A DNA stretch of 64,000 nt from Oscillospiraceae bacterium (GTDB lineage Bacteria > Bacillota > Clostridia > Oscillospirales > Oscillospiraceae): NCBI GenBank assembly GCA_017415425.1, contig JAFQGT010000020.1:18128-82127 (forward strand). The letters are read 5' to 3'. Under the pieces are notes generated by a model. That model saw only the letters and a program-made list of their open reading frames with translations, did no database searches and was not told where the DNA came from. This document shows, piece by piece, positions 27,731 to 36,383 of this stretch. Position 1 is the first letter of the stretch. The number at the start of each line of letters is the position of its first letter. The translations under genes were made by a program, and so were the position numbers.

Positions 27731-28256
27731 GAAAGTCCTGCTGAGCCGGGAGCAAATTCAAGCGAAGGTTTTGGAACTGGCAGCCACACTGTCTGAAGAA
27801 TACGCAGACAAAGACCCTGTTTTTGTGGGTGTTTTGAAGGGCGTTGTGATTTTCTTTGCGGATATGGTTCGTGAGATCAACATCCCCTGTGAGATCGACT
27901 TTATGTGCGTTTCCTCCTACGGCGGAACCAGTTCCACCGGCAATGTTATGATAAAGAAGGATCTGTCTGTGGACATCAAAGATCGCCACGTAGTGATTCT
28001 GGAGGATATCTACGATACCGGCCGGTCTTTGGATGCTACTTACCGGTATCTTCTGAGCAAAGAACCGGCATCTCTGGAGATCTGCACCCTGCTGGATAAG
28101 CCGGAGCGCCGGGTGGATGGAATTACCCTAAAGCCAAAATATGTGGGCTTTACCATTCCTAATGAGTTTGTGGTGGGTTACGGTCTGGACTTTAATGAAC
28201 ACTACCGGAATCTGCCGTACATCGGCGTGCTGAAGCCGGAAGCTTATCAAAACTAA
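27714..28256 (+). CDS. hpt: Hypoxanthine phosphoribosyltransferase
   Basis: Purine salvage: hypoxanthine or guanine plus PRPP gives IMP or GMP. The 180-residue type I PRTase has FVGVLKGVVIFFADMVREI, the flexible-loop region SSYGGTSSTG, the PRPP motif VVILEDIYDTGRSLDAT, and FTIPNEFVVGYGLDFNE near the end. ATG at 27714 follows GAGGGG and overlaps tilS. tilS-hpt-ftsH is a widely conserved block. Confidence 0.96.
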   Translation: MEKNIEKVLLSREQIQAKVLELAATLSEEYADKDPVFVGVLKGVVIFFADMVREINIPCEIDFMCVSSYGGTSSTGNVMIKKDLSVDIKDRHVVILEDIYDTGRSLDATYRYLLSKEPASLEICTLLDKPERRVDGITLKPKYVGFTIPNEFVVGYGLDFNEHYRNLPYIGVLKPEAYQN

Positions 28257-28270
28257 GGAGAATATCCAAT

Positions 28271-30142
28271 TTGAAGAAACGTAAACCTTTTTCTATTATT
28301 CTGTATGTGCTAATCCTGATAGTGGCATTTTCCTGGATCCTAGGTCTTTTTGATACCCGCGCCGATAAGATTCCCTATTCTGAAGTGGTTGCACTTTTCC
28401 GAAATGAGCAAGTCAGTACTTTCGTAGTGGAAGGAAATTATATCCAACTGCAACTGCATACACCCTACAACGGAAAGGATGTTCTGCTGACCACATTGGC
28501 AGATCCCGACGGTTTCCGGGAGCAGATGTGGGATCTGCTGCAGGAGCAATCGGAATCCGGCGTGCTGGAAAGCTACAATTTCCTGCCGGAAGACAAGCTT
28601 TCACCCTACGATTTTATCCTGCCCATCATTCTGGCGGGATTGGTAATTGTGGTAGTGTGGATTCTGCTGGCCGGCCGCGCCAATCATAACAACCCGATGG
28701 CCAATTTCGGCAAGGCCCGCACCGGTCACGGTCAGCCCGGCGATAAGAAGATCACCTTTGATGATGTTGCCGGTGTGGACGAAGAGAAGGCCGAGTTACA
28801 GGAGGTGGTGGATTTCCTCCGGAATCCTCAGAAGTTCACCGATATTGGCGCCAAGATCCCCCACGGCATTCTGCTGGCCGGTGCGCCCGGTACCGGTAAG
28901 ACCCTGCTTGCCAAGGCAGTGGCAGGGGAGGCAGGCGTGCAGTTTCTGTCCATCTCCGGTTCTGATTTTATGGAGATGTATGTGGGCGTGGGCGCCAGCC
29001 GTGTGCGGGATCTGTTTGACCAGGCCAAGCGAATCGCTCCGGCCATCATCTTTATCGACGAGATCGACGCGGTGGGTCGCAAGCGCGGCTCCGGATTGGG
29101 CGGCGGTCACGATGAACGGGAGCAGACGCTGAACCAGCTGCTGGTGGAAATGGACGGATTCGGCAGGACCGAGGGCGTGATCGTTCTGGCTGCCACCAAC
29201 CGCCCCGATATTCTGGACCCGGCGTTGCTGCGTCCCGGTCGGTTTGATCGTCAGATTTATGTAAACTCACCGGATGCCAAAGGCCGTGAGGATATTCTAA
29301 AAGTCCACGCCAAGGGTAAGCGGCTGGATGACTCTGTATCTCTGAAGACCGTGGCGCTGGCTACTTCCGGTTTCACCGGAGCAGATCTTGCAAACCTGCT
29401 GAATGAAGCTGCTATTTTGGCAGCCCGTGCGAACCGTCCGGTGCTAAATATGCAGGATATGAACGATGCTATGATGAAGATTCTGGCAGGCCCGGAGAAG
29501 CGCAGCCGCGTCCGCCTGCAGAAGGATCTGAAGCTGACCGCCATTCACGAGGCAGGTCACGCAGTGGCTATGTACAGCCTGCCCACCCACGATCCGGTGC
29601 ACCAGATCTCCATTATTCCCAGAGGCAGAGCGCTGGGTCTGACCTGGACGACTCCCAAAGAGGACAGCGACCATTTGACCCGTAACGAGATGTATGAACA
29701 GATCGTGGGATTGCTTGGCGGCCGGGTAGCGGAAGCCCTGTTTTTGAATGATATTTCCACCGGAGCATCCAACGATATCGATCGGGCATCTAAGCTCGCC
29801 CGGGATATGGTGGCCCGCTATGGTATGTGCGAATCTCTTGGTACGGTCTCCTATACCGGAGGCGATGAGCTGTTTATCGGTCGGGATTACGAAAAAGTCA
29901 AGAGCTATTCCGAAAAGGTGGCAGGCACCATTGATGACGAAGTCAAGGCCATCATTGACCGCGCCTATGACCAGTGCAGCCAGATCCTCACCCGGGATGC
30001 CAATAAGATGAAGCAGGTAGTGGAGTTCTTGTTGGAGCACGAAACTATGACAGGCACCCAGTTTGCTGACTGTATGGAAGGCAAGGAAATCCGGCAAAAC
30101 GGCGAGACGAATTTGTTTGACACCTTCACCACAGAAGAATAA
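28271..30142 (+). CDS. ftsH: ATP-dependent zinc metalloprotease FtsH
   Basis: Membrane-bound AAA+ protease for membrane and regulatory proteins. The 623-residue protein has membrane segments at about 9-27 and 115-136 flanking a small extracytoplasmic domain, Walker A GAPGTGKT near residue 205, Walker [12 protein letters not shown], second-region-of-homology [21 protein letters not shown], and the zinc site [10 protein letters not shown] near residue 426, with a later Asp ligand in the [12 protein letters not shown] region. It starts with TTG at 28271, ten bases after AAGGAG. Last gene of the gdpP operon. Confidence 0.97.
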   Translation: MKKRKPFSIILYVLILIVAFSWILGLFDTRADKIPYSEVVALFRNEQVSTFVVEGNYIQLQLHTPYNGKDVLLTTLADPDGFREQMWDLLQEQSESGVLESYNFLPEDKLSPYDFILPIILAGLVIVVVWILLAGRANHNNPMANFGKARTGHGQPGDKKITFDDVAGVDEEKAELQEVVDFLRNPQKFTDIGAKIPHGILLAGAPGTGKTLLAKAVAGEAGVQFLSISGSDFMEMYVGVGASRVRDLFDQAKRIAPAIIFIDEIDAVGRKRGSGLGGGHDEREQTLNQLLVEMDGFGRTEGVIVLAATNRPDILDPALLRPGRFDRQIYVNSPDAKGREDILKVHAKGKRLDDSVSLKTVALATSGFTGADLANLLNEAAILAARANRPVLNMQDMNDAMMKILAGPEKRSRVRLQKDLKLTAIHEAGHAVAMYSLPTHDPVHQISIIPRGRALGLTWTTPKEDSDHLTRNEMYEQIVGLLGGRVAEALFLNDISTGASNDIDRASKLARDMVARYGMCESLGTVSYTGGDELFIGRDYEKVKSYSEKVAGTIDDEVKAIIDRAYDQCSQILTRDANKMKQVVEFLLEHETMTGTQFADCMEGKEIRQNGETNLFDTFTTEE

Positions 30143-30148
30143 ACGAAG

Positions 30149-30180
30149 CCCGCAGCAAAAGATCTTGCTGCGGGTTTTTT
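30149..30180 (+). terminator. Terminator of the gdpP-ftsH operon
   Basis: 10-bp stem (30149-30158 / 30165-30174) followed by T6. Confidence 0.9.
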
Positions 30181-30181
30181 C

Positions 30182-30856
30182 TTACAGAGTATACAGGTAA
30201 ATGGCAAGAAATTGCAGAATGCTGCCCAGCACCACAAAAATATGAAAAACAGAATGTATCCACCGCTTTTTCGCACCGATGCCATAGAGCACTGCACCGA
30301 TGGTGTAGGCGATTCCTCCTGACAGTAGCAGTAAAAATCCGTTTTTTTCCAGAACCTGTAAGGCCTGGGGCAGAAAGAAAATGATTCCCCATCCCATTGC
30401 GATGTAGCAGATCATAGAAAAGATGTTGTATTTCCGCAGATCGATGGCAGTAAGAGTGGCAGCCAGAATGGCAAGCGCCCACTGAGCAGCCAGCATCCCC
30501 CAGGCCAAAAACGGATACACCGGCTCAAATGCTGTCAGCAGGATCGGTGTGTAGGTGCCGCAAATCAGAAAATAAATGGCACAGTGGTCAATGACCTGCA
30601 TTACCTTTTTTCCGGTGCCCGGCAGAAGTCCGTGGTACACACTGGACATCGTGTACAGGACGATTATCGTCCCGCCGTAAACGGAGGAACCCACGACACC
30701 GAACACACTGCCGGCGGATGCCGTTTTCCACAGGCACAGAACCAGCGCCAGAATTCCGAAGCCTCCTCCTACAATATGGGTTACCATATTCATGATTTCC
30801 TCGCCTCGGGTGTAATCCGGCAAAAGCCGATCCCGAAGTTTTGTGCGTTTTCTCAT
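30182..30856 (-). CDS. trhA: TrhA/hemolysin III family membrane protein
   Basis: 224-residue, seven-helix membrane protein of the hemolysin III/PAQR family, involved in membrane-fluidity homeostasis in the characterised cases. The family motifs are EEIMNMVTHIVGGGFG near the N-terminus, TMSSVYHGLLPG, VIDHCAIYFLICGTYTPI, and the C-terminal WIHSVFHIFVVLGSI with the metal-binding histidines. ATG at 30856 follows AGGTGG by seven bases. It converges on ftsH and shares the terminator region. A TATACT -10-like element lies about 30 bases upstream. Confidence 0.93.
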   Translation of the reverse strand: MRKRTKLRDRLLPDYTRGEEIMNMVTHIVGGGFGILALVLCLWKTASAGSVFGVVGSSVYGGTIIVLYTMSSVYHGLLPGTGKKVMQVIDHCAIYFLICGTYTPILLTAFEPVYPFLAWGMLAAQWALAILAATLTAIDLRKYNIFSMICYIAMGWGIIFFLPQALQVLEKNGFLLLLSGGIAYTIGAVLYGIGAKKRWIHSVFHIFVVLGSILQFLAIYLYTL

Positions 30857-30947
30857 CACTCATACCACCTTTCTGTAAACAGTATATCGGATGCTCTGAC
30901 GGTTTGCACCCTATAGGTACTGTTAGACCTCTCTCCGGGAGGGAAAT

Positions 30948-30974
30948 GGTCGTTCTACTATGGGTAGAACGACC
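30948..30974. other. Perfect 11-bp hairpin in the trhA/CBS intergenic region
   Basis: GGTCGTTCTAC at 30948-30958 and its exact complement at 30964-30974 around TATGG, with no T-run on either side. It could be an operator or an RNA hairpin. The rest of 30857-31136 shows only the divergent promoters' AT-rich elements, including TATAAT at 31082-31087 ahead of the CBS gene. Confidence 0.45.
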
Positions 30975-31136
30975 TGCCTCAATAATAGAATTGTGCAATA
31001 TACACAAAACTAGCATCAAAATTTCGGCGTGCTTCAAAGATATTTACAGAAAATTTATATGCTTATTTGGAAGATATGTGTTATAATGTTAGTGGCGGCA
31101 GGTGAGCCGCTATAATAGCGAGGCAAAGGAGCCATT

Positions 31137-31550
31137 ATGAATAACATCCTGTTCTTTTTAACACCGAAAGCGATGTGTGCTTTCTTAAATGATGAGTATA
31201 CTGTCAGGCAAGCGTTGGAGAAAATGGAATCCGCAGGATTCTCTGCACTGCCGATTTTGAACAAACGGGGCGAGTATCGGGGAACACTGACCGAGGGTGA
31301 TCTGCTGTGGGCGCTGAAAAATATGTGCTATATGGATATGCGCCAGGCAGAAGCACGGCGGATTATGGAGATCACCCACCGCAAGGACAATGTGCCCGTC
31401 CGGGTAAATACCGATATGTATGATCTGGTCCAGCGGGCCAGCTCCCAGAATTTCGTTCCCGTGGTGGATGATAAGAATGCCTTTATCGGCATTGTCACCC
31501 GCAGCGCCATTATCAAGTACTGTTCCCAGCAGCTGTACCCGGAAGATTAA
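31137..31550 (+). CDS. CBS-domain-pair protein
   Basis: 137-residue stand-alone Bateman module of two CBS domains (about 18-70 and 78-130), with GFSALPILNKRGEYRGTLTEGDLLWAL in the first and NFVPVVDDKNAFIGIVTRSAIIKY in the second. Such proteins usually bind adenine nucleotides, but the ligand cannot be told here. ATG at 31137 follows AAAGGAG. Own promoter region and terminator. Confidence 0.9.
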   Translation: MNNILFFLTPKAMCAFLNDEYTVRQALEKMESAGFSALPILNKRGEYRGTLTEGDLLWALKNMCYMDMRQAEARRIMEITHRKDNVPVRVNTDMYDLVQRASSQNFVPVVDDKNAFIGIVTRSAIIKYCSQQLYPED

Positions 31551-31557
31551 GCTACAT

Positions 31558-31599
31558 AAACGCCGCCCTTTGGTATACCGCCAGAGGGCGGCGTTTTTT
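31558..31599 (+). terminator. Terminator of the CBS gene
   Basis: 12-bp stem (31558-31569 / 31585-31596) with a 15-nt loop and T6. Confidence 0.85.
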
Positions 31600-31602
31600 A
31601 AG

Positions 31603-31631
31603 TTGAAAATATATCGGTTTTCTGATAAAAT
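31603..31631 (+). promoter_or_regulatory. Promoter of the XRE-FCL-DUF1643 gene run
   Basis: TTGAAA (31603-31608), 17 bp, TAAAAT (31626-31631), 28 bases before the start codon. Confidence 0.7.
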
Positions 31632-31659
31632 AAATAAAACTGTGTCCTGGAGGCAAACA

Positions 31660-32307
31660 ATGAACGATGAGAAACTAAAACTGCAGTTAGGTGCCAATAT
31701 CGCATCCTACCGCAAGCGGATGGGACTGACCCAGATGGGTCTGGCGGAAAAACTGAATTATTCCGACAAGGCCGTTTCCAAGTGGGAGCGGGGAGAGTCT
31801 ATGCCGGATGTGCTGACTCTTGTGCAGCTGGCGGAGCTTTTTGACATTACGGTCAATGACCTGTTGATCGACCCGAGAGCACTACCGGAGAATCACGGCA
31901 TCGTGGTTGAGAAAATGGAAAAGGCTGTGGAAAAGACTTTGAAGCGGAAGGCGGATAAGTATAGCATCCTGGGCCTAAGCTCCCTGCTGGTGTGGTTTGT
32001 GGCATTGCTGCTGTTTGTGGTGTTGTCATCTGTAGGCATCGAGAAAAGCTGGATGGCGTTCTTCTATGCCATTCCCATCACAGCTGTTGTTATGCTGAGT
32101 CTGCGCTCTGCGTGGCACGATTTCCGGTGGAACAAGACCTTGATTTCTGTGATTATGTGGGGTGCTTTGCTGAGCATTTATGTGTCGCTGCTGGTCTTTG
32201 TCGGCGTCAATATCTGGAAGATATTTTTGCTGGGAATCCCGGGCCAGCTGGCCATTTTCCTGTGGTTCCGGATGCTTCGCAGACCTAAGGAGGAACACAA
32301 TGGATAA
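31660..32307 (+). CDS. XRE-family transcriptional regulator with membrane domain
   Basis: 215 residues. A canonical helix-turn-helix occupies about residues 8-62 (ANIASYRKRMGLTQMGLAEK, YSDKAVSKWERGESMPD). A helical linker follows, and then about four hydrophobic segments from residue 104 to 205. It is a membrane-tethered one-component regulator, though its signal is unknown. ATG at 31660 follows TGGAGG. Its stop overlaps the start of the 5-FCL gene by eight bases. Confidence 0.9.
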   Translation: MNDEKLKLQLGANIASYRKRMGLTQMGLAEKLNYSDKAVSKWERGESMPDVLTLVQLAELFDITVNDLLIDPRALPENHGIVVEKMEKAVEKTLKRKADKYSILGLSSLLVWFVALLLFVVLSSVGIEKSWMAFFYAIPITAVVMLSLRSAWHDFRWNKTLISVIMWGALLSIYVSLLVFVGVNIWKIFLLGIPGQLAIFLWFRMLRRPKEEHNG

Positions 32308-32833
32308 AACCGCGTTGCGCCGTCAGATCCGCGAGAAAAAGCGGGCGATGACCGAGGAAATGATCACACAGAAAAGTCGGCGCTTGGGAGAATTGTTTGC
32401 GGCATCGGAGTGCTATCAAAATGCAAAAACCATCTATTTTTACCTGCCTTACAACCAGGAAGTCCGCACGATCCCGATGTTGGAGCGGGCGCTGCAGGAG
32501 GGGAAACGGGTGGCTGTTCCCAAGGTCTATGGGGACACGATGCGCTTTATTTATCTGGAGAATTTGGACCAGATCGCTGCGGGCTATGCGGGGATTCCCG
32601 AACCTGTCTGTGACGAGCCGGTGGCGGAGGATAAAACGGCTCTGGTGCTGATGCCTGGTCTGGCATTTGACCGGGAGGGTCACCGAATCGGCTACGGTGG
32701 CGGCTTCTATGACCGTTTTCTGGCAGATGAGCCGGATCACCCGACCTTGGCTTTGTGTTATGATTTTCAGATACTGGAAAAATTGGAAACGGAAGCGTTT
32801 GATATTCCCGTGGACTGTGTTCTGTGGGCATAA
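32300..32833 (+). CDS. 5-formyltetrahydrofolate cyclo-ligase
   Basis: Converts 5-formyl-THF to 5,10-methenyl-THF with ATP. The 177-residue protein has the N-terminal basic helix MDKTALRRQIREKKRAM, FYLPYNQEVRT, VAVPKVYG and the signature LMPGLAFDREGHRIGYGGGFYDRFL with the phosphate-binding Gly-rich loop. ATG at 32300 follows AAGGAGG and overlaps the regulator gene. It is second in a run of closely spaced plus-strand genes to 35996. Confidence 0.95.
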   Translation: MDKTALRRQIREKKRAMTEEMITQKSRRLGELFAASECYQNAKTIYFYLPYNQEVRTIPMLERALQEGKRVAVPKVYGDTMRFIYLENLDQIAAGYAGIPEPVCDEPVAEDKTALVLMPGLAFDREGHRIGYGGGFYDRFLADEPDHPTLALCYDFQILEKLETEAFDIPVDCVLWA

Positions 32834-32842
32834 GAGGTAATT

Positions 32843-33418
32843 ATGGATATACTTGCAGTAGTGATCATTGCAGCGGTGGTGTTTGGCCTTTGCTACTTGA
32901 TAGACAAAGGATTCACCAAACTCTTCCGTTCTCAGGCACAGCATATGAGCGGACTGTCTGTGCGGCTGAATAAGCGCTATGGCTCTATCGGTCTGATCCT
33001 GGCGGCGGTGGGCATTGCCGCCATCTTTGCCGGTATGAATCGGGAAGGGGAGTGGGCGCTGATTGCTGGTGGCGGACTTGTGTTGCTGGTGGGCATCGGC
33101 CTTGTGGTGTACTATATGACCTTCGGTCTGTTTTACGATCAGGACGGATTCGTTCTCAGCACCTTTGGCAGAAAGCGCAAAACATATCTCTACAAGGATA
33201 TCAAAGCCCAACAACTGTATAATAACCAGGGGCATATTCTCATTGAACTGCACCTGGCTGACGGCAATACCGTGCAGCTGCAATCTACGATGACCGGCGC
33301 ATATGATTTTTTGGAGTATGCCTTTGACCTGTGGCTGCACCAAACAGGCAAACGGAAAGAAGATTGCCCGTTCCACGATCCTGAGAACAGCTGCTTTTTT
33401 CCGCCGGTGGAGGGTTAG
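32843..33418 (+). CDS. Membrane protein of unknown function with C-terminal PH-like region
   Basis: 191 residues. Hydrophobic segments lie at about 3-20, 50-65 and 72-93, followed by a soluble domain (about 95-175) of alternating beta strands (FGLFYDQDGFVLSTFGRKR, YLYKDIKAQQLYNNQGHILI, GNTVQLQSTMTGAYDFLEYA) that resembles bacterial PH-like domains. The Cys/His-containing tail (DCPFHDPENSCFFPP) is unusual. The function is unknown to me. It lies nine bases from the 5-FCL stop and three bases before the DUF1643 gene. Confidence 0.8.
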   Translation: MDILAVVIIAAVVFGLCYLIDKGFTKLFRSQAQHMSGLSVRLNKRYGSIGLILAAVGIAAIFAGMNREGEWALIAGGGLVLLVGIGLVVYYMTFGLFYDQDGFVLSTFGRKRKTYLYKDIKAQQLYNNQGHILIELHLADGNTVQLQSTMTGAYDFLEYAFDLWLHQTGKRKEDCPFHDPENSCFFPPVEG

Positions 33419-33421
33419 GCT

Positions 33422-34039
33422 ATGCATACACCGTCTGTAACAACCGACCAGCTGAAGATTATGCCGTTCCGGCAGGCGCTGGAGAACGCCCACACCCCCA
33501 ATCGGGAGTATGATGTTGCCACCTGGCTGTACGTCCCCAATACATACACCGAGTACCGGTATATTCTTGGCACCCGGGGCAAGAACCCGCTTATCTGCAT
33601 CGGCATCAACCCCTCCACTGCCCGGCCGGGGGATCTGGACAATACCTTAAAATCTGTGGAGCGGATCGCCTTGGGAAACGACTTCGATAGCTTTATAATG
33701 TTTAATGTATACGCCCAGCGGGCAACCGACCCGGACACAATGGAGCAAACCTGCAACAGCCTGCTCCATAGGGAGAATCTGGAGGCCTTCCGCTATGTGC
33801 TGTCCATTTCGGATCAGCCGGCGGTCTGGGCGGCCTGGGGAACGATCATTGAAAAGCGGTCTTACTTGCCGGCCTGCCTGCAGGATATGCTGGCGGTGGG
33901 CAGGGAATACGGAGCTGCCTGGTACTGTGCCGGCAAGGTCAGTAAAAAGGGGCATCCCCACCATCCGCTGTACTTGCGTAAGGACGAGATGCTCCGCCCC
34001 TTTGATGTGGATGCCTATCTGCAGACACTGGAGGAATGA
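33422..34039 (+). CDS. DUF1643 domain protein
   Basis: 205-residue cytoplasmic protein of the DUF1643 family, with NPLICIGINPSTARPGDLDNTLKSV at about residues 57-81, FIMFNVYAQRATDPD, VWAAWGTIIEKRSYLP, and the C-terminal GHPHHPLYLRKDEMLRPFD. The biochemical role is not established. Reactions have been guessed from the Asn-Pro-Ser-Thr loop only. ATG at 33422 lies three bases after the upstream stop. Confidence 0.9.
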   Translation: MHTPSVTTDQLKIMPFRQALENAHTPNREYDVATWLYVPNTYTEYRYILGTRGKNPLICIGINPSTARPGDLDNTLKSVERIALGNDFDSFIMFNVYAQRATDPDTMEQTCNSLLHRENLEAFRYVLSISDQPAVWAAWGTIIEKRSYLPACLQDMLAVGREYGAAWYCAGKVSKKGHPHHPLYLRKDEMLRPFDVDAYLQTLEE

Positions 34040-34041
34040 CA

Positions 34042-34215
34042 ATGGGAAACGAATGTGAAACCTGTTGGTACTATGATTATGACGAGGAGTATGACGAATA
34101 CTTCTGTATGATGGACTTGGACGAGGACGAGGTGTACCGCTTGCATACGAATCCCAGTCCCCATTGTCCCTACTACCGGCAGGGCGATGATTATACGCTG
34201 GCAAGGAGACAATAA
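34042..34215 (+). CDS. DUF6472-type small Cys-rich protein (57 aa)
   Basis: 57 residues with four cysteines arranged CETC ... FCMMDLDEDE ... HCPYY and a strongly acidic, Tyr-rich middle. The pattern matches the small clostridial DUF6472 proteins, which probably bind zinc or an Fe-S cluster through the four Cys, though I know of no proven function. ATG at 34042 lies two bases after the DUF1643 stop, with GAGGAA before it. It ends two bases before the lipoprotein start. Confidence 0.85.
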   Translation: MGNECETCWYYDYDEEYDEYFCMMDLDEDEVYRLHTNPSPHCPYYRQGDDYTLARRQ

Positions 34216-34217
34216 CG

Positions 34218-35996
34218 ATGAAACGAATTCTCATATGGGTGCTGGTTTTGCTGCTGCTGACAGGCTGTGGCGGGAAGAAACTGCAGACGCCTACCGTGCC
34301 TACGGAGCTGACCGAGCCGCCTGTCACCCTGTATGAACCGGACAGCCTTGCAGAAAGGTCCACCGGCGGTGCGGTGAGAGCCTACCCTCTGGAGGGCACA
34401 TATCTGGGTCTGGAAGTAATGGGCAGCAAGCTGCTACTGTTTTCTCAGGAGGAGCTGACCGTTCTGATGGGGGAGAACTGCCAGATCGCGGCAACGATGC
34501 TCCCGCTATACAATATATATAATGTATTGGCAGATGTGTCTGCCACCGGAATTGCCTACGTTGATTCCGCCGCAAGCCAGCTGGTGGTCCGCAATTCCCA
34601 GCTGCAGGAGACCCAGCGGGTAGACTTACCCCAGGATATGGAAGGCGCTCCTTTGGTCAGTTTGCAAAGGGGAGAGATATTCTATGTATCCGGCGCGGAG
34701 CTCCGGTCTATGGATATGGAAACGGGGATCTCCCGCCTTGTCAAATCCCAAAGCTGCGAAAGCCAGACACTGACCGGCATCTGGTTTAATGGCGGAATGG
34801 TCACCTGCCGTGTCAAAGAGGAATCCGGCAAAGAGCACACCGTCTATATCTGCACCGAGACCGGTCGAACCTTAAGCGAGGACCAGACCGCCTACGGTCT
34901 GCAGACCTTGGGGGATCGGTATCTGGTTCACCGGCAGGACGGGCAGGTGGCCCAGCTGATCGCAGGCATCCGGGAGGGAGATTTGCAAAGCTTCCAACCC
35001 GCCGAGGAAAATGAAATACTGACGCTGAGCCTATCCGGAATTGTGTCCTACGTAGCCCAACCCAATGGCTTGCGCCTATCCTATTATGATCTTGCCACCG
35101 GCAAGCGGGCAGCCCAGGTGCAGATACTCAATGCCAAAGCGCCCATCGCAATGGTTTCAGACAGCCAATATGTGTGGCTTATGGCGGAGAATTTGAATGG
35201 CGCCGGCCAGACCCTGTACCGGTGGGATGTGAAGCGATCTCCCATTGCAGACGACAGGATCTACACAGGCCCGCTCTATACCGCAGAAAATCCCGATACC
35301 GAGGGCCTTGCCCAGTGCCAGACTTTGGCACAGGCACTGCTGGACACCTATGGTGTCCGCGTCCGTCTGTGGCAGGACGCGGTGGAGCAGGCAGGGGAGT
35401 GGTCTGTGACCGGGGAGCACCAAGTCAGTGTGATTTCCGCAATGCTGGAGGAGATGGAAGCCGTTCTGTCTTTGTTCCCAGGGAAGTTCCTGTCTACCAC
35501 TGTCAACGGTGGAAAAATTTGCGTTAACATTATGCGTCAGTTGCCGGAGGGCAGTTGGGCACAGACTTGGCAGGAGGGGGATTGCTGCATATACCTGACA
35601 CCGGAGGCGGATATCCCCGCAGCGCTGCTGCAGGGTATCGGTTACGCAGTGGATGCCTTTGTGCTGGGCAACAGCCGGGACTACGATGACTGGAATGACC
35701 TAAACCCTGTTGACTTCTCCTACACTGGTGCAGCCCAGCCGGAGATCCCTTACCTGGAGGGGGAAGACCGTTACTTTGTGGACGGAGCATCTGCTGCATA
35801 TCCCCATACCGACCGCAGCAGCATCTTCGCGCAAGCATTGCTGCCGGATAACAGTGCGACCTTCCAGTCGGCGGCGATGCAGGCAAAGCTCCTGCGGCTG
35901 TGCCAGGCGATCCGGGAGTCCTATGAACTGGAGAAGAGTCCCGACACCTACCCCTGGGAGCAGTACCTGCAGACCTCCCTGGCATATACGAAATAA
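34218..35996 (+). CDS. Lipoprotein with propeller-like N-terminal part and degenerate metallopeptidase-like C-terminal domain
   Basis: 592 residues. A lipoprotein signal with lipobox LLTGC puts the lipidated Cys at residue 17. Residues 75-360 are repeated beta-rich blades (KLLLFSQEELTVLM, GIAYVDSAASQLVVR, GEIFYVSGAELRSMD, QYVWLMAENLNG). Residues 365-592 resemble a clostridial putative metallopeptidase domain: the WNDLNPVDFSY motif, then EDRYFVDGASAAYPHTDRSSIFAQA and a long C-terminal helix. Where those proteins have HExxH, this one reads LLQGIGYAVDAF, with no His or Glu. I infer a non-catalytic surface protein. ATG at 34218 follows AAGGAG. Confidence 0.75.
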   Translation: MKRILIWVLVLLLLTGCGGKKLQTPTVPTELTEPPVTLYEPDSLAERSTGGAVRAYPLEGTYLGLEVMGSKLLLFSQEELTVLMGENCQIAATMLPLYNIYNVLADVSATGIAYVDSAASQLVVRNSQLQETQRVDLPQDMEGAPLVSLQRGEIFYVSGAELRSMDMETGISRLVKSQSCESQTLTGIWFNGGMVTCRVKEESGKEHTVYICTETGRTLSEDQTAYGLQTLGDRYLVHRQDGQVAQLIAGIREGDLQSFQPAEENEILTLSLSGIVSYVAQPNGLRLSYYDLATGKRAAQVQILNAKAPIAMVSDSQYVWLMAENLNGAGQTLYRWDVKRSPIADDRIYTGPLYTAENPDTEGLAQCQTLAQALLDTYGVRVRLWQDAVEQAGEWSVTGEHQVSVISAMLEEMEAVLSLFPGKFLSTTVNGGKICVNIMRQLPEGSWAQTWQEGDCCIYLTPEADIPAALLQGIGYAVDAFVLGNSRDYDDWNDLNPVDFSYTGAAQPEIPYLEGEDRYFVDGASAAYPHTDRSSIFAQALLPDNSATFQSAAMQAKLLRLCQAIRESYELEKSPDTYPWEQYLQTSLAYTK

Positions 35997-36383
35997 TGGA
36001 CAAGTGGGCGGCCATTGGCTGCCTACTTGTCGTTTCTGTAGGGTTGCCCCAAAAGGAAAGCCGGGATAGGGTGTTCCGGGCCTGTAATTTGGTCAAAGTG
36101 ATAATTTTACCAAAAAACAAAAAATTACTATTGCAAAATTATTGAATTAGAGGTACAATGTGTGTATTCGTAGAATTGCATAGTAATACCCTTGTTCTAC
36201 GTGGGTTATTTGTGTTTTTTACTAAACTGGAATGGCTGATTTTGTACATACTGCTGAAAATTTGAAAATTGGAACTTTCCATCTGACAAATCGTGCATTT
36301 TCCCTTCTTTTTCTGTCAATTCGTATTTTATGAGCACGGATGCTCTAAAAATAATAAATACTATTTAGGAAAGGAACAAAATC
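35997..36383. other. 387-bp intergenic region: weak hairpin, promoter and long leader of the cohesin/dockerin operon
   Basis: The region starts with an imperfect stem (36000-36037) that probably ends the upstream gene run. A clear promoter follows (separate entry), then a roughly 220-nt AT-rich leader. The leader contains a short hairpin at about 36186-36212 (AATACCC with GGGTTATT) followed by a T-rich stretch, which looks like an attenuator. No ORF of substance. Confidence 0.55.
36131..36159 (+). promoter_or_regulatory. Promoter of surface-complex operon 1
   Basis: TTGCAA (36131-36136), 17 bp, TACAAT (36154-36159), about 225 bases before the first start codon. Confidence 0.65.

Noticed and set aside
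34218-35996. Active zinc metallopeptidase
   Set aside because: The framework of the domain is there, but the HExxH position reads QGIGY and no alternative His/Glu pair is visible.
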